From: an uncultured Opitutia bacterium
GTDB taxonomy: Bacteria > Verrucomicrobiota > Verrucomicrobiia > Opitutales > Opitutaceae
Direction: 5' to 3'
NCBI GenBank assembly: GCA_903877135.1
Contig: CAIRCN010000038.1
Location: 124,001 to 188,000 of the forward strand
Length of the DNA stretch: 64,000 nt
Shown: in pieces, positions 54,477 through 62,181 of the stretch
How the letters are laid out: the number at the start of each line of letters is the position of its first letter
Numbering within the stretch: position 1 is the first letter of the stretch
Notes under the pieces: generated by a model
Seen by the model: the letters and a program-made list of their open reading frames with translations, nothing else
What the model was told of the DNA's origin: nothing
Database searches by the model: none
Translations under genes and position numbers: made by a program

Positions 54477-57400
54477 TCAGGGCAACTCGTAAACTTCGAC
54501 AAGGGCGACGCCGGTGGTGGCGTTCACGCCGTTGACCGTGACGGTGTAGCTGCCCGGGGGCAGCGTGACGAGCAGGGCAGAGTCCTTGCTGCCGGGCGCG
54601 AGTGCGAAGGCGCCGGTCGTGGCGGCGGCGCTTGTGATCAGGGCCGCGTCGCCCGCGGTGCCCCAGTTGTCGTTTTGGTTGATGACCGTGCCATGGGAGT
54701 CGTTTAGATAAATGATCGGGTCGGCCAGGGTGCCGGTGACGCCGTAGTTCGCCAGGGTCGGGCCCACGCAGCGGATCAGCACGGTCTTGGCGGTGGCGCC
54801 GGTGATGACAAAGCCGGGGATCATGACGCTGGCACCGGTGCCGACGACGCCGCGCGTGGAGATGTTCACCAGCCGCGGCGAGGTGCTGTCGAGGGTGACG
54901 GTGGCGTCGTAGATTTCCACGATGCCCACGCCGGTGTTGGTGGCGCCGTTGCCCGAGAGGGTCGCCGTATAGGTGCCGGGAGCGAGGGTGGTGGAGATGA
55001 CGGAGTCGAGCGAACCGGTGGGCAGGGCGAAGGCGCCGACCCGGGCCATGTCGGCAATGACGGTGGCGGGCGGGCCTGCGGTGGCCCAGTTGTCGTTTTG
55101 ACTCACCACACTGCCGTCTTTCGTGAGCTGAAGCGTGAGCAGCGGATCCGGCAGCGTGCCGGTGACCCCGTAGTTGGTCAGGGTCGGGCCGACACCGCGG
55201 ATGATCACCGGCTTCGCAGCAGAGCCGGTGATGACGAAGCCCGCGATCAGGACGTTGCCGCCAGTGCCGACCTGGCCGCGGGTCGAGAGGTTGATCAGGC
55301 GGCCGGGCGTGGTGGTGGTGAGCACGGTGAGCGCGGCGGGATTGCTGGTGGCAGTGGAGACGGTGCCGTTGCCGACGGCGACGGCGTAGTTGCCGGCATC
55401 GGTGGACTGGGCGTTGGCGAGCAGGAAGGAGGCGGCGGTGGCGCCGGTGAGGTTCACGCCGTCCTTGGCCCATTGGTAGGTGAGGCCGGTGCCAGTGGCC
55501 GCGACGCTGAAGACGACGGTCGAGCCGGTGGCGATGGTGCAGTCCTGCGGTTGCGCGGTGATCGTGGGCGGGGCCGGATTGACGGTGAGCACGGCCGCGC
55601 TGCTGGTCGCAGTGCCGAGGGTGTTGGTCGCCACGATGATGTAGGAGGCGGCATCGGTGAATTGGGCGTTGGTCAGCGTGAGCGTGGCGCTGGTCGCGCC
55701 GGTAATATCGATTCCGCCTTTTCTCCACTGGAAAGTCGGTGTCGGCGAGCCGGTGACATCGGCGGTAAAGGTGACGCTGGCGCCCACGACCACGGTCTGG
55801 CTTTGTGGCTGCGTCGCGATCGCGGGGGCCGTGTTCACGGTCAGTGTCGCGTAATTGCTGGCCGTGCTCGTCACGGCATTCGTAGCCACGACGTAATAGG
55901 TGTCGGCGTCGGTGGGTTGGACATTCGTCAGCGTCAGCGTGGCGCTGGTCTGGCCTGCAAGATCGATCCCGCTTTTTCTCCACTGGTAGGTCGGCGCGGG
56001 CGTCCCACTCGCGGCGGCTGTGAATGTGACGTTGGCGCCGACCAGCACGGTCAGGCTCTGCGGCTGCGTGGTAAACGCGGGAGGCGAGTTGACTGTGAGC
56101 ACAGCCGCGCTGCTGGTTGCGGTGCCGGCCAAGTTGGTCGCCACCACGGTGTAGCTGCCGGCATCGGTGAGTTGGACGTTGTTCAGCGTCAGCGTGGCAC
56201 CGGCACCGGCAATGGCCGTGCCACTTTTTTGCCACTGGAAGGTTGGCGTCGGCGTCCCGCTGGCGGAGGCCGTGAAAGTGACGGTGTCGCCAACTACCGC
56301 GGTCTGGCTCAGCGGCTGTGTCGTGATCGCCGGAGCTATCTGGGTCGCGCTCACGGTCAGCACAGCCGCACTGCTGGTCGTGCTCGACACGGCATTGGTT
56401 GCCACGACGGTGTAGGTGGCGGCATCGGCGAGTTGGACGTTGTTCAGCGTCAGCGTGGCGCCGTTCGCGCCGGCGATGGCCGTGCCGCCTTTCTGCCACT
56501 GCAAGGTCGGGGTCGGCGTCCCGCTCGCCACGACGGTGAACGTGACCGATGTGCCGACGACCGCGGCCTGGCTCTGCGGCTGGGTCGTGAACGCTGGAGG
56601 CGCGTTAACCGTGAGCACGGCCGCGCTGCTGGTCGCGCTGCCGAGGAGATTGGTCGCCACCACGGTGTAGCTGCCGGCATCGGCGACTTGGACGCCAGTC
56701 AGCACGAGCGATGCGCCGGTCGCACCGGCAATGGCCGTGCTGCCTTTCTTCCACTGCAAGGTCGGCGTCGGCGTCCCGCTGGCGGCGGCGGTGAAGGTGA
56801 CGGTGGCGCCGACCACCGCGGTCTGGCTCTGCGGGGGCGTGGTGATCACCGGAGCGGTCGAGGCCGCGCTCACGGTCAGCACGGCACCACTGCTCGTCGT
56901 GCTCGTCACGAAATTGGTTGCCACGACAGTGTAGGTGGCGGCATCGGCGAGCTGGACATTGCTCAACGTCAGCGTGGCGCTGGTCGCGCCGGCTATCACG
57001 GTGCCGCCTTTTTTCCACTGAAAGGTCGGCGGCGGATTACCGCTCGCCAGCGCGGTAAAAGTCACCGTGGTGCCGACGACCACAGACTGGCCCTGCGGCT
57101 GCGTCGTGAAGGCCGGCGGCGCGATCGCCAGCCCGGTGTGCTGCGGGCCTTGGTGGAACATAGGCCAGTAGCCCGTCGAGAGGGGTGCCACGGTGTCCTT
57201 GAGCGAATATAAATAGCCGTCCATCGACCCTACGTAGATGGTGCCATCCGCCGCGACCACGGGCGACGAGTCAACGGCATCGTTGAGAGTGCCAAACGCA
57301 TAGTTCCAGTTCTCGGTGCCGCTCGCGTTCAGCGCATGAATCTTGTTGTCATAGGCGCCAAAAACCACCGAGCCATCGGCGCGCACCGCAGCGGTTGAAG

Positions 57401-58307
57401 TGATCTGCCAGCCGACGTTGGTGCGCCACAGCAGGGTGCCATCCGGATTCAGCGCGTAGAAATATCCGTCAACCGAACCGACATAGATCGTGCCATTCGC
57501 GCCCAGCACGGGCGCGGCGTCGATCGCGCCGCCGGTGGAATAGGTCCATCGTACGGTGCCATCAGCCGGCGCCAAAGCGTAAAGCAAACCGTCGCTGGAC
57601 CCGCAATATACCGTGCCGTCGGATCCGATCGCCGGCGAGGAGAGGACCGTATCGCCGGTCGCGACCTGCCACTTCAGCGTGCCGTCCGACCTGAGGCCAT
57701 AGATGTTCTTGTCCGACGAGCCGAAATATACGCTCCCGTCCACCCCGATGGCCGGCGACGAGGCGATCAAACTGGTCCCCAGCCAATGCCAGGCCTCCAC
57801 CCCACTGGGCAAGATGGCGTGCAGGGTAAAGTCGCCGGCGCCCACGTAAATAATGCCGTCGGGCCCAACGGCCGGCGAGCCGTAGATGTAGAGACCCGTG
57901 GCAAACTGCCACTTCACCACGCCATTGGTCGGATTGATGGCATAGAGATTTCCATCCCATGAACCGGCATAAACCGTCCCGTCAGAGCCTACCGCGGGCG
58001 ACGATTCCACCCAGTCGGTGGGCACCTCGCACGACCACTTCGTGCTGCCGTTCGGATTGATCGCGAGCACCCGTCCATCGCCCACGGAGGTGGTGATATT
58101 AACACCGACATACACGGTCCCGTCCGTGGCCAGTGCGGGCGACGAACTGACCGTGCAAGTGTTCACCGGATCGGTCTTGAAACGCCAGTTTCGCGGAATG
58201 GTGGCGCCCCGCACCGCGCCCCCGGAGCACAGCAGCAGCGCAGCAAAAACCGCGGTCGTCGAAAACGCCTTTCGGCTCAGGAGATCGCGCGCGGCAAATT
58301 GGGGCAT
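54477..58307 (-). CDS. Large exported PQQ-propeller and Ig-domain protein
   Basis: A 1,276-residue exported protein. The N-terminus holds a signal peptide (A-V-F-A-A-L-L-L-C-S-G-G-A-V-R-G-A). Residues about 40-390 form an eight-bladed-type PQQ propeller, each blade with D-G-T-V-Y-V-G-S-x-D-G and a Trp strand. Seven Ig-like domains of about 85 residues follow (consensus T-Q-P-Q-S-Q-x-V-V-V-G). Two copies of a C-terminal domain end it (L-V-N-I-S-T-R-G, V-G-T-G, F-V-I-T-G, R-x-V-G-P-T-L), a pattern common in Opitutaceae surface proteins. A longer start at 58349 overlaps the histidine-kinase stop as ATGA. It probably sits on the cell surface and binds a polymer or cell; no enzyme motif is seen. 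Confidence 0.88.
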   Translation of the reverse strand: MPQFAARDLLSRKAFSTTAVFAALLLCSGGAVRGATIPRNWRFKTDPVNTCTVSSSPALATDGTVYVGVNITTSVGDGRVLAINPNGSTKWSCEVPTDWVESSPAVGSDGTVYAGSWDGNLYAINPTNGVVKWQFATGLYIYGSPAVGPDGIIYVGAGDFTLHAILPSGVEAWHWLGTSLIASSPAIGVDGSVYFGSSDKNIYGLRSDGTLKWQVATGDTVLSSPAIGSDGTVYCGSSDGLLYALAPADGTVRWTYSTGGAIDAAPVLGANGTIYVGSVDGYFYALNPDGTLLWRTNVGWQITSTAAVRADGSVVFGAYDNKIHALNASGTENWNYAFGTLNDAVDSSPVVAADGTIYVGSMDGYLYSLKDTVAPLSTGYWPMFHQGPQHTGLAIAPPAFTTQPQGQSVVVGTTVTFTALASGNPPPTFQWKKGGTVIAGATSATLTLSNVQLADAATYTVVATNFVTSTTSSGAVLTVSAASTAPVITTPPQSQTAVVGATVTFTAAASGTPTPTLQWKKGSTAIAGATGASLVLTGVQVADAGSYTVVATNLLGSATSSAAVLTVNAPPAFTTQPQSQAAVVGTSVTFTVVASGTPTPTLQWQKGGTAIAGANGATLTLNNVQLADAATYTVVATNAVSSTTSSAAVLTVSATQIAPAITTQPLSQTAVVGDTVTFTASASGTPTPTFQWQKSGTAIAGAGATLTLNNVQLTDAGSYTVVATNLAGTATSSAAVLTVNSPPAFTTQPQSLTVLVGANVTFTAAASGTPAPTYQWRKSGIDLAGQTSATLTLTNVQPTDADTYYVVATNAVTSTASNYATLTVNTAPAIATQPQSQTVVVGASVTFTADVTGSPTPTFQWRKGGIDITGATSATLTLTNAQFTDAASYIIVATNTLGTATSSAAVLTVNPAPPTITAQPQDCTIATGSTVVFSVAATGTGLTYQWAKDGVNLTGATAASFLLANAQSTDAGNYAVAVGNGTVSTATSNPAALTVLTTTTPGRLINLSTRGQVGTGGNVLIAGFVITGSAAKPVIIRGVGPTLTNYGVTGTLPDPLLTLQLTKDGSVVSQNDNWATAGPPATVIADMARVGAFALPTGSLDSVISTTLAPGTYTATLSGNGATNTGVGIVEIYDATVTLDSTSPRLVNISTRGVVGTGASVMIPGFVITGATAKTVLIRCVGPTLANYGVTGTLADPIIYLNDSHGTVINQNDNWGTAGDAALITSAAATTGAFALAPGSKDSALLVTLPPGSYTVTVNGVNATTGVALVEVYELP
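55310..57125. repeat. Seven tandem Ig-domain repeats of about 255 bases
   Basis: The DNA of the seven Ig-like domains is highly similar between units (for example the CTGGGGTT-rich and GCCGCGCTGCTGGT segments recur at constant spacing), suggesting recent tandem duplication or gene conversion. It is protein-coding. Confidence 0.6.
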
Positions 58308-58345
58308 TAATCGATACCGTTGAAGAATCGCCGATGCGTTGGCAA

Positions 58346-59755
58346 TCACTCAGCGCGCGAAAAAAACAGTCGGAAACAGGTGCCCGTCGCGTCGCTCCGC
58401 ACCAGGTCCAGCCGGCCGCCCGACTGCTGCGCCAACTGGTGACTCAACGCCAGCCCTAGGCCGCTGCCTCCCGGTTTGGCGCTCTGGCACGGCTGAAACA
58501 GGCGCGCGCGGACCGCCGCAGGCACACCCGCCCCGCGGTCCTCGACCAGAAACTCCACCGCGCCCACGCCCGCGGTGCGGCCGATCAGCCGCACCTCCGA
58601 ACCGCGGGGCGCGGCCTCAAGGGCGTTTTGCAGCAGGTTCTGCAGCACGAGCAGCGCGAGATTGGCGCGCCGCCCGGGCAGCACGGCCTTTCCGGAGACT
58701 TCGTGGGCGAGGACAACGCCTACAACCTGCGCGGATGGCCGGGCCTTCGCGAGCGCCAGTTCCACCACCTCGGCACAGGTGAGTTCGAAATCGGCGCCCG
58801 TCTGGTCGTCGCGCAATACCGCCACAACCTCGTCCACCATGGCGCGCAGCCGCTGCGTGAGCTCGTTGGCGGCCCGCCACTCCTCGCCCTCGCCGGTGGC
58901 GGCGCCCGGCTGGGCCGCACCGCTGAGAAACACCTCGAGGCCGGCGAGCGGATTCTTGAGTCCGTGGATCAGATGCGCCGTCACCGTGCCAAGCGCCGAG
59001 GTTTTCGCGACGAGCGCGAGCTCGCGGTTGGCGCGCTGCAAGTCCTCGGAGCGCCGTTGCAGAGCGCGGTTCGCCTCCGCAAGCCGCCGAAAGGCCCACG
59101 CCAGCGCAAGCGCGATGAGTAGCGCGCCCGCCAGCCACGCGAGGACGGCCTGCCCCGCAAGCCGGCGGTCGAGCGCGGCGAACTCCGCCGCCAGCGCCCG
59201 GCCGTCGATCCAAAATTGCGCCGCGCCTGCCAGCTTCGCCCCCTCCGCCGTGACCAACGGCACCCAGGTCTCCACCAGCGGCGCCGTCTCATCGGCCGAC
59301 GGTGTCTCCGGCGGCAGCCCGACCAACGTCGCCAGCGTCTCGTGCGGATGCAGCCGGGTCACCGCGTGGCCGCCGGCCAGAGCGGCCCAGTCGGCCGCGT
59401 CCGGCGGCTCTTCGGAGGCGATCCAGGGCAGGGCGCCGGCAAAACGCCGCCGGGCATCGAACACCCGGATGGCCACCACGCCGCGCAATTTCGACGCCTG
59501 CAACACCGCGTTCACCAACTCGCCCGAGTCGTCGGCCAGGCCCAGTTCTGCGAGCGACGCCTGGCTGTTGGCGAGTTGCAGCGAGGCCACCGCCGCGAGC
59601 GTTTCGCCGTCGCGATTCAGAATTTGCTCCCGCAGCCCGGCCCGCAGCCGCAGGGTGACGAACCCGATCACCGCCGCAAACACCGCCAGTGTGACCGCCA
59701 GCACGGCGAAGTGCAGGCGGCGCGGGGCGACCGGAAAATTGACCGACTCGTTCAT
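58346..59755 (-). CDS. Sensor histidine kinase
   Basis: A 469-residue membrane histidine kinase. TM1 at about residues 15-36 and TM2 at 203-222 enclose a periplasmic sensor domain of about 165 residues with no known family. The H-box is L-I-H-G-L-K-N-P-L-A-G with phospho-acceptor His264 (an NtrB-like form); the N-box is N-L-L-Q-N-A-L-E-A-A, G1 is E-D-R-G-A-G-V and G2 is G-G-S-G-L-G-L-A. A short HAMP-less helical linker (R-R-S-E-D-L-Q-R-A-N-R-E-L) joins TM2 to the H-box. Its start overlaps the stop of the upstream outer-membrane gene (ATGA). The probable partner is the NtrC-type regulator at 62182-63579. Confidence 0.9.
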   Translation of the reverse strand: MNESVNFPVAPRRLHFAVLAVTLAVFAAVIGFVTLRLRAGLREQILNRDGETLAAVASLQLANSQASLAELGLADDSGELVNAVLQASKLRGVVAIRVFDARRRFAGALPWIASEEPPDAADWAALAGGHAVTRLHPHETLATLVGLPPETPSADETAPLVETWVPLVTAEGAKLAGAAQFWIDGRALAAEFAALDRRLAGQAVLAWLAGALLIALALAWAFRRLAEANRALQRRSEDLQRANRELALVAKTSALGTVTAHLIHGLKNPLAGLEVFLSGAAQPGAATGEGEEWRAANELTQRLRAMVDEVVAVLRDDQTGADFELTCAEVVELALAKARPSAQVVGVVLAHEVSGKAVLPGRRANLALLVLQNLLQNALEAAPRGSEVRLIGRTAGVGAVEFLVEDRGAGVPAAVRARLFQPCQSAKPGGSGLGLALSHQLAQQSGGRLDLVRSDATGTCFRLFFSRAE

Positions 59756-60936
59756 AGGGCGGAGCGCCCTTTCTCCCAGTTCCATTGCAGCCCGAGCAAG
59801 CATTCGTTCATCCGGTAGCCCGCCAGCACATAATTGGAGCGGTTGCGCTCCCAAGTGTATTCGGCGTAAACGGTCCAGCGGGCGTTGAGTTTCCGCTCGA
59901 CGCGCAGCTCCGCCGCGTAGCTTTCCTTGAGCCGCGCCGCCGGAGCAATGCCGAGCCCAACGGTTTGGACATTGTAAACCAGCCGCTTGGCGCTGGCCTC
60001 GCCCTGCACGAGCCAGTCGCCCGCGGTCCACTCGAGTTCCTGGGCCAGCTTTGCTTCGCGGTAACTGAAATACCCGGAGCCGTTGTCGGCGTAGCGCACG
60101 GTGCCGGCGTGCGTCACCGTTTTCCACTGCGCGGCCTGATCAAGGGTGACGTTGATCTTGCCCTCCACTTCCTGCTCGGTCGTTTGCAAAATCGTGCCTG
60201 GCTGCTGGTGACCGCCCTCCGAATATTGCTCGCGGTGGTCAAAATCGCGCCGCCGCTCGATCGCCGCCAGGCTGGCCTCGAACCGCGCCCCCGGTCGCCA
60301 GCCGAGGCGGAATTCGCCCTCGTAATAACGGCTGTTGTTCTGGCCGTCGCGGTAGGTTTCACGCTTGGCCGTGCCCCGCGCCTCGACCCACCCCCACGTC
60401 ACCGGCGCCCAGTGCAGCTTCGGCCCCAGCGCCGCGCCTGTCACCTTCAGTTGGGCCACCGTCCGCTGCACATCCGTGTCCGACACATCGAAAACCTGGT
60501 CGAGGTAATAGCCCTGCCCCTCGAACGAAAAGTTAAAAACCTCCCCAATGCGGTAGCGCCACTCCCCGTGCAAAAACGCCTGCGCCTCCTGCTGCACAGC
60601 ACGGCGGTCGAAGTAACGCGTGCCTTCGGCATTGGCGAACGCGACCCAGTCGGCCCGACCCTGCGGCAACCGCCAAAGAAAAATCTCCGCTCCGGCGCGG
60701 GCAAAACCGCTCGACGCCGGCTGATAGCGGCTCAGCAGGAGGTTGTCCTTGTAGCCGATGGCGCTCTGCAGCGTAGCCGTGCTGGACCACACCGTCTGGT
60801 CGGAAAGCAACGCCGCGAGTTCGGGCGGCAAGTCCGCCGGCACATCGGCTGACACCGCCATCTGGGCGCACACCGCGCCGGGCAGGAGCGTCAGCCCGAG
60901 CCCGAGGCAAAAGCGAATGCGGTAGATTGAAGCCAA
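59752..60936 (-). CDS. Exported outer-membrane beta-barrel-like protein
   Basis: A 394-residue exported protein. A signal peptide (R-F-C-L-G-L-G-L-T-L-L-P-G-A-V-C-A-Q) is followed by a Pro-rich start and then by many alternating strands with Tyr/Trp/Phe, ending in W-N-W-E-K-G-R-S-A-L. The strand pattern (Y-F-D-R-R-A-V-Q-Q-E-A, then Y-E-G-E-F-R-L-G-W-R-P-G) resembles outer-membrane barrels of unknown function. The C-terminal residue is not aromatic, so insertion by the Bam pathway is not certain. No family is recognised. It is followed by the histidine kinase through an ATGA overlap, so the sensor probably works with it. Confidence 0.68.
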   Translation of the reverse strand: MASIYRIRFCLGLGLTLLPGAVCAQMAVSADVPADLPPELAALLSDQTVWSSTATLQSAIGYKDNLLLSRYQPASSGFARAGAEIFLWRLPQGRADWVAFANAEGTRYFDRRAVQQEAQAFLHGEWRYRIGEVFNFSFEGQGYYLDQVFDVSDTDVQRTVAQLKVTGAALGPKLHWAPVTWGWVEARGTAKRETYRDGQNNSRYYEGEFRLGWRPGARFEASLAAIERRRDFDHREQYSEGGHQQPGTILQTTEQEVEGKINVTLDQAAQWKTVTHAGTVRYADNGSGYFSYREAKLAQELEWTAGDWLVQGEASAKRLVYNVQTVGLGIAPAARLKESYAAELRVERKLNARWTVYAEYTWERNRSNYVLAGYRMNECLLGLQWNWEKGRSAL

Positions 60937-61020
60937 GACGGTCAGAGTGGTATGGCGGTGTTGATAACCGTTGCCGCGGCTCCCGCAAGCGCGGCTTCCA
61001 CGCGCTCCGCCGCACCCAAC

Positions 61021-61049
61021 AAAAAGGCAGCCGCCCGAAGGCGGCTGCC
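61021..61049 (-). terminator. Intrinsic terminator after the small secreted pair
   Basis: Minus strand: GGCAGCCGCC pairs with GGCGGCTGCC around a TTCG loop, then TTTTT. The 10-base perfect stem, UUCG tetraloop and T-run make a strong rho-independent terminator, 26 bases past the stop of the 61075 gene. Confidence 0.8.
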
Positions 61050-61074
61050 GATGAACCGGACACCCTACAGAAAA

Positions 61075-61443
61075 TCAACCACCCGGTTTCTGCGCCTTGC
61101 GCAAAGCCCGCAGTTGGTCGCGGATCTGCTTGGCGAGCGCCCGCTGCTGGGCGATGAGATCCTTGTTCTGCGCCTGCAGGGCGGCGATGATGGCCTTCCG
61201 CTGGTCCGGCGTCGCACCCTTGAGCTGCGCGATCACCGCCTGGCGCGCCGCGATCAGCGCAGCGCTATTCGTCTTGAACTGGTCAACCAACGCCTGGATC
61301 GCAGGCGGGAGCGGAGGCAACGCCGGCTTTACGGTCGGGGGCGTGGTCGCCGGAGGAGTGGTGGTTTGGGCTGGGGCCGACAAAACGCAGACACCGGCGA
61401 GGCCGGCCGCGAGGAGGATATTTTTTACCGATATGATTTTCAT
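61075..61443 (-). CDS. Secreted Ala/Pro-rich helical protein (second of a pair)
   Basis: A 122-residue exported protein. The signal peptide is M-K-I-I-S-V-K-N-I-L-L-A-A-G-L-A-G, cut probably after A-P-A-Q. A short Pro/Thr linker (T-T-P-P-A-T-T-P-P-T) leads to a helix that is nearly identical to that of its neighbour: I-I-A-A-L-Q-A-Q-N-K-D-L-I-A-Q-Q-R and I-R-D-Q-L-R-A-L-R-K-A-Q-K. The helix is amphipathic and Lys/Arg/Gln rich, possibly a coiled coil. No family is recognised. It is 58 bases downstream of its paralogue and followed by a strong terminator, so it ends their transcript. Confidence 0.75.
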   Translation of the reverse strand: MKIISVKNILLAAGLAGVCVLSAPAQTTTPPATTPPTVKPALPPLPPAIQALVDQFKTNSAALIAARQAVIAQLKGATPDQRKAIIAALQAQNKDLIAQQRALAKQIRDQLRALRKAQKPGG

Positions 61444-61500
61444 GATTTGGACTAAAAATTTAGGACCTTGGGCGGTTTGGTGAGAACAAAACTGGAGCGC

Positions 61501-62037
61501 TCAGCCACCCGGTTTCTGCGCCTTGCGCAAGGCCCGCAGTTGGTCGCGGATCTGCTTTGCGAGCGAGCGTTGCTGGGCAATGAGGTCTTTGTTCTGCGCC
61601 TGGAGAGCAGCGATAATGGCCGCCCTATCAGCCGGTGCCGCCGCCTTGAGCTGTGCGAGCACCGTCTGCTGGGCCGCGATGAGCGAAGCGCGGTTCGCGC
61701 TGAACTGGTCAATCAGCGTTTGAATCGCGGCGGGCAGCGGCGGCAGCGACGGAGGTGTGTTTGTTGACGGAAGCGTGGTTGTCGTCGGAGGCAGCGGCAC
61801 CGGCGGCCCTACGACTTCAATCGGAGGAGTGACGGTGATCGGTGGCAGCGGTGCCGTCGGCCTCACTCCATCCAGAGGCAGCGGGGCTCCCGTAAGTAAC
61901 GGCGGTCCTATGAGAACGATCGGCGTCACTGCGGTTAGACCCACAGCCGTGGTGCTTGTTTGGGCTGACGCCAGCGAAACGCAGGTACCGGCCAAGCCAG
62001 CCGCGATCAACATATTTTTGATCGAGATGAGTTTCAT
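61501..62037 (-). CDS. Secreted Ala/Pro-rich helical protein (first of a pair)
   Basis: A 178-residue exported protein. The signal peptide M-K-L-I-S-I-K-N-M-L-I-A-A-G-L-A-G ends in A-S-A-Q. A Pro/Thr/Val-rich spacer of about 75 residues (P-P-I-T-V-T-P-P-I-E-V-V-G-P-P) separates it from a C-terminal helix (D-Q-F-S-A-N-R-A-S-L-I-A-A-Q-Q, then I-I-A-A-L-Q-A-Q-N-K-D-L and I-R-D-Q-L-R-A-L-R-K-A-Q-K-P-G-G). The last part is almost the same as in the 122-residue neighbour. The layout suggests a wall- or matrix-spanning stalk with a helical head. A candidate sigma-54 promoter lies directly upstream. The function is unknown. Confidence 0.75.
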   Translation of the reverse strand: MKLISIKNMLIAAGLAGTCVSLASAQTSTTAVGLTAVTPIVLIGPPLLTGAPLPLDGVRPTAPLPPITVTPPIEVVGPPVPLPPTTTTLPSTNTPPSLPPLPAAIQTLIDQFSANRASLIAAQQTVLAQLKAAAPADRAAIIAALQAQNKDLIAQQRSLAKQIRDQLRALRKAQKPGG

Positions 62038-62051
62038 GACGGAATATCCTC

Positions 62052-62067
62052 TGCACGCCCCATGCCA
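62052..62067 (-). promoter_or_regulatory. Candidate sigma-54 promoter
   Basis: Minus strand reads TGGCATGGGGCGTGCA, close to the -24/-12 consensus TGGCAC-N5-TTGCA, with the required GG and GC exactly 10 bases apart. It is 15 bases before the ATG at 62037. That leaves a very short leader, an argument against it. The neighbouring gene encodes a sigma-54-dependent regulator. Confidence 0.45.
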
Positions 62068-62142
62068 CCCTCGCGTAAACGATCTTTCACCCTATTTGCC
62101 AATGACTAAGGAACCATTTACCCTCTCGGGCGGCACGAGATA

Positions 62143-62157
62143 GATTGGGTTCCAATC
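62143..62157. promoter_or_regulatory. Palindrome, possible activator site
   Basis: GATTGG-GTT-CCAATC lies about 90 bases upstream of the candidate sigma-54 promoter, a normal distance for an enhancer site of an NtrC-type activator. It might instead be part of a weak terminator of the regulator gene. Confidence 0.3.
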
Positions 62158-62181
62158 CCTAATGCGCGAAAAACACGGGGA

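Noticed and set aside
54403-56499. Second long minus-strand frame over the Ig repeats
   Set aside because: It is a shifted frame of the real gene, rich in His/Arg without domain patterns.
55310-57125. Regular repeats considered as a CRISPR array
   Set aside because: The units are about 255 bases, translated and lack spacers; no cas genes are near.
55098-57212. Long open frame opposite the Ig-domain region (704 codons, plus strand)
   Set aside because: It lies entirely over the repetitive GC-rich Ig coding sequence, has no family resemblance and arises from low stop frequency in GC-rich antisense DNA.
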